64,000 nt of DNA from Pseudomonas graminis (GTDB taxonomy: Bacteria > Pseudomonadota > Gammaproteobacteria > Pseudomonadales > Pseudomonadaceae): the NCBI RefSeq assembly GCF_013201545.1, contig NZ_CP053746.1:2631001-2695000 (forward strand), in the 5' to 3' direction. Below the pieces are notes generated by a model, which was not told the origin of the DNA, searched no databases, and saw nothing but the letters and a program-made list of their open reading frames with translations. A program made the translations under genes and the position numbers. Shown here piece by piece: positions 63,456 to 64,000 of this stretch (positions are counted from its first letter, which is position 1; the number at the start of each line of letters is the position of its first letter).

Positions 63456-64000
63456 TCAGATGCCCTGAGCTTCGACCGTGCGGGCGGCTTCGATCAAGCA
63501 TCGTGTCAGCTCGGGCGAGGAAAATTTTGTCAGAACCGCGTTGGCGCCGGCGGCGTTGGCTTTTTCGGCGTTCATCGCGCTGTCCAGTGAAGTGTGCAGC
63601 AGCACGTACAGCTCCTGGAAGTCCGGCGTTTCCCGAAGTGTACGAGTGAGCGCGTAGCCGTCCATTTCCGACATCTCGATGTCGGACACCACCACGTTGA
63701 TCTGCTGTGCGGTGCCTTGCAGTTCAAGCAGTTGATCAATGGCTTCCCGCGCGCTGCGGGCCGTGTGGCATTCGACGCCCAGATTGCGCAGAGTGATCAC
63801 CGATTGCTGCAGCGCCACCTGACTGTCATCGACCACCAGAATGCGTGCCTTGGCGAGCACTTCGGCATCTTCAGGGCGCAGCTCCGCGGGCTCTGCAACA
63901 ACTCGCGGCGGGGCGATACCGTGAATCACCTTCTCGATGTCCAGCACCTGAACCAGCGTCCCGTCCACCTGTGTCACGCCGGTGATGAATGACTTGTGGC
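63456..64000 (-). CDS. Chemotaxis coupling/receiver protein CheV (N-terminus beyond right edge)
   Basis: About 181 C-terminal residues visible. The frame enters at the right edge with HKSFITGVTQVDGTLVQVLD, the end of a CheW-like domain, then LDIEKVIHGIAPPRV and a receiver domain: ARILVVDDSQVALQQSVITL, phospho-acceptor Asp in NVVVSDIEMSEMDGYALT, and Lys in AVLTKFSSPEL. CheV links receptors to the CheA kinase and may act as a phosphate sink. A GTG at 63977 is an internal codon, not the start. Confidence 0.9.
   Translation of the reverse strand, partial: HKSFITGVTQVDGTLVQVLDIEKVIHGIAPPRVVAEPAELRPEDAEVLAKARILVVDDSQVALQQSVITLRNLGVECHTARSAREAIDQLLELQGTAQQINVVVSDIEMSEMDGYALTRTLRETPDFQELYVLLHTSLDSAMNAEKANAAGANAVLTKFSSPELTRCLIEAARTVEAQGI

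Overview
The window reads as chromosome of a Pseudomonas, most likely from the P. fluorescens/P. syringae side of the genus. This rests on gene content and order (roxSR, gatCAB/mreBCD back to back, maf-rng-yhdP-nitrilase-tldD-yjgA-tldE, fagA-orfX-sodA-ZIP), on high-GC coding with long antisense shadow frames, and on extragenic palindromes of pseudomonad type. I saw no rRNA, tRNA, CRISPR array, prophage or insertion sequence.

Layout. 1-4.6 kb: start-proximal part of a DppA-like binding protein (cut by the left edge), a 723-aa protein joining a zincin HEFGHH motif to a HET-C domain, and a periplasmic SIMPL protein. 4.7-8.4 kb: the RoxS/RoxR redox two-component pair and a fused ABC exporter. 8.5-13.8 kb: galactarate/glucarate catabolism (GntR regulator, kdgD, a GudP-type transporter, garD). 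13.9-22.1 kb: iron-permease-family protein, tatD-fruR, and the divergent fruBKA phosphotransferase operon, with a FruR-like operator between them. 22.2-27.0 kb: REP cluster, a Tat-exported PhoD-type phosphatase broken by an in-frame TGA, an AEC transporter, a Na/Ca-exchanger-family protein with altered key residues, and an RlpA-like lipoprotein. 27.0-33.4 kb: gatCAB facing away from mreBCD; mreC appears to start at ATT. 33.6-44.3 kb: conserved block maf, rng, yhdP, nitrilase, tldD, yjgA (opposite strand), tldE. 44.4-46.9 kb: Fur-box-preceded fagA-orfX-sodA-ZIP without fumC. 46.9-54.4 kb: DUF1810 and YjdM proteins, then a leftward operon for an adaptor, an RND pump and a CusR/CusS-like two-component system, with a CusR-type box upstream. 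54.6-61.1 kb: chaperone-usher fimbrial cluster (two pilins, two chaperones, usher, tip protein). 61.2-64 kb: two small unknown proteins, a GlxA-type regulator, a GNAT acetyltransferase, and the C-terminal part of CheV (cut by the right edge).

How genes work together. GarD forms 5-keto-4-deoxyglucarate, which KdgD converts to 2-oxoglutarate semialdehyde; GudP brings in the diacid. FruA and FruB import fructose as fructose-1-phosphate, which FruK phosphorylates to fructose-1,6-bisphosphate, and FruR controls the operon. MreBCD shapes the cell, GatCAB corrects misacylated tRNAs, and TldD/TldE form a peptide-cleaving pair. The fagA unit links iron limitation to Mn-superoxide dismutase and metal uptake.

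The most noteworthy points are the zincin-HET-C protein, the PhoD nonsense codon, the ATT start of mreC, the missing fumC, the CusR-like box over an RND operon, and the exchanger with Gln and Ala in place of both signature glutamates.
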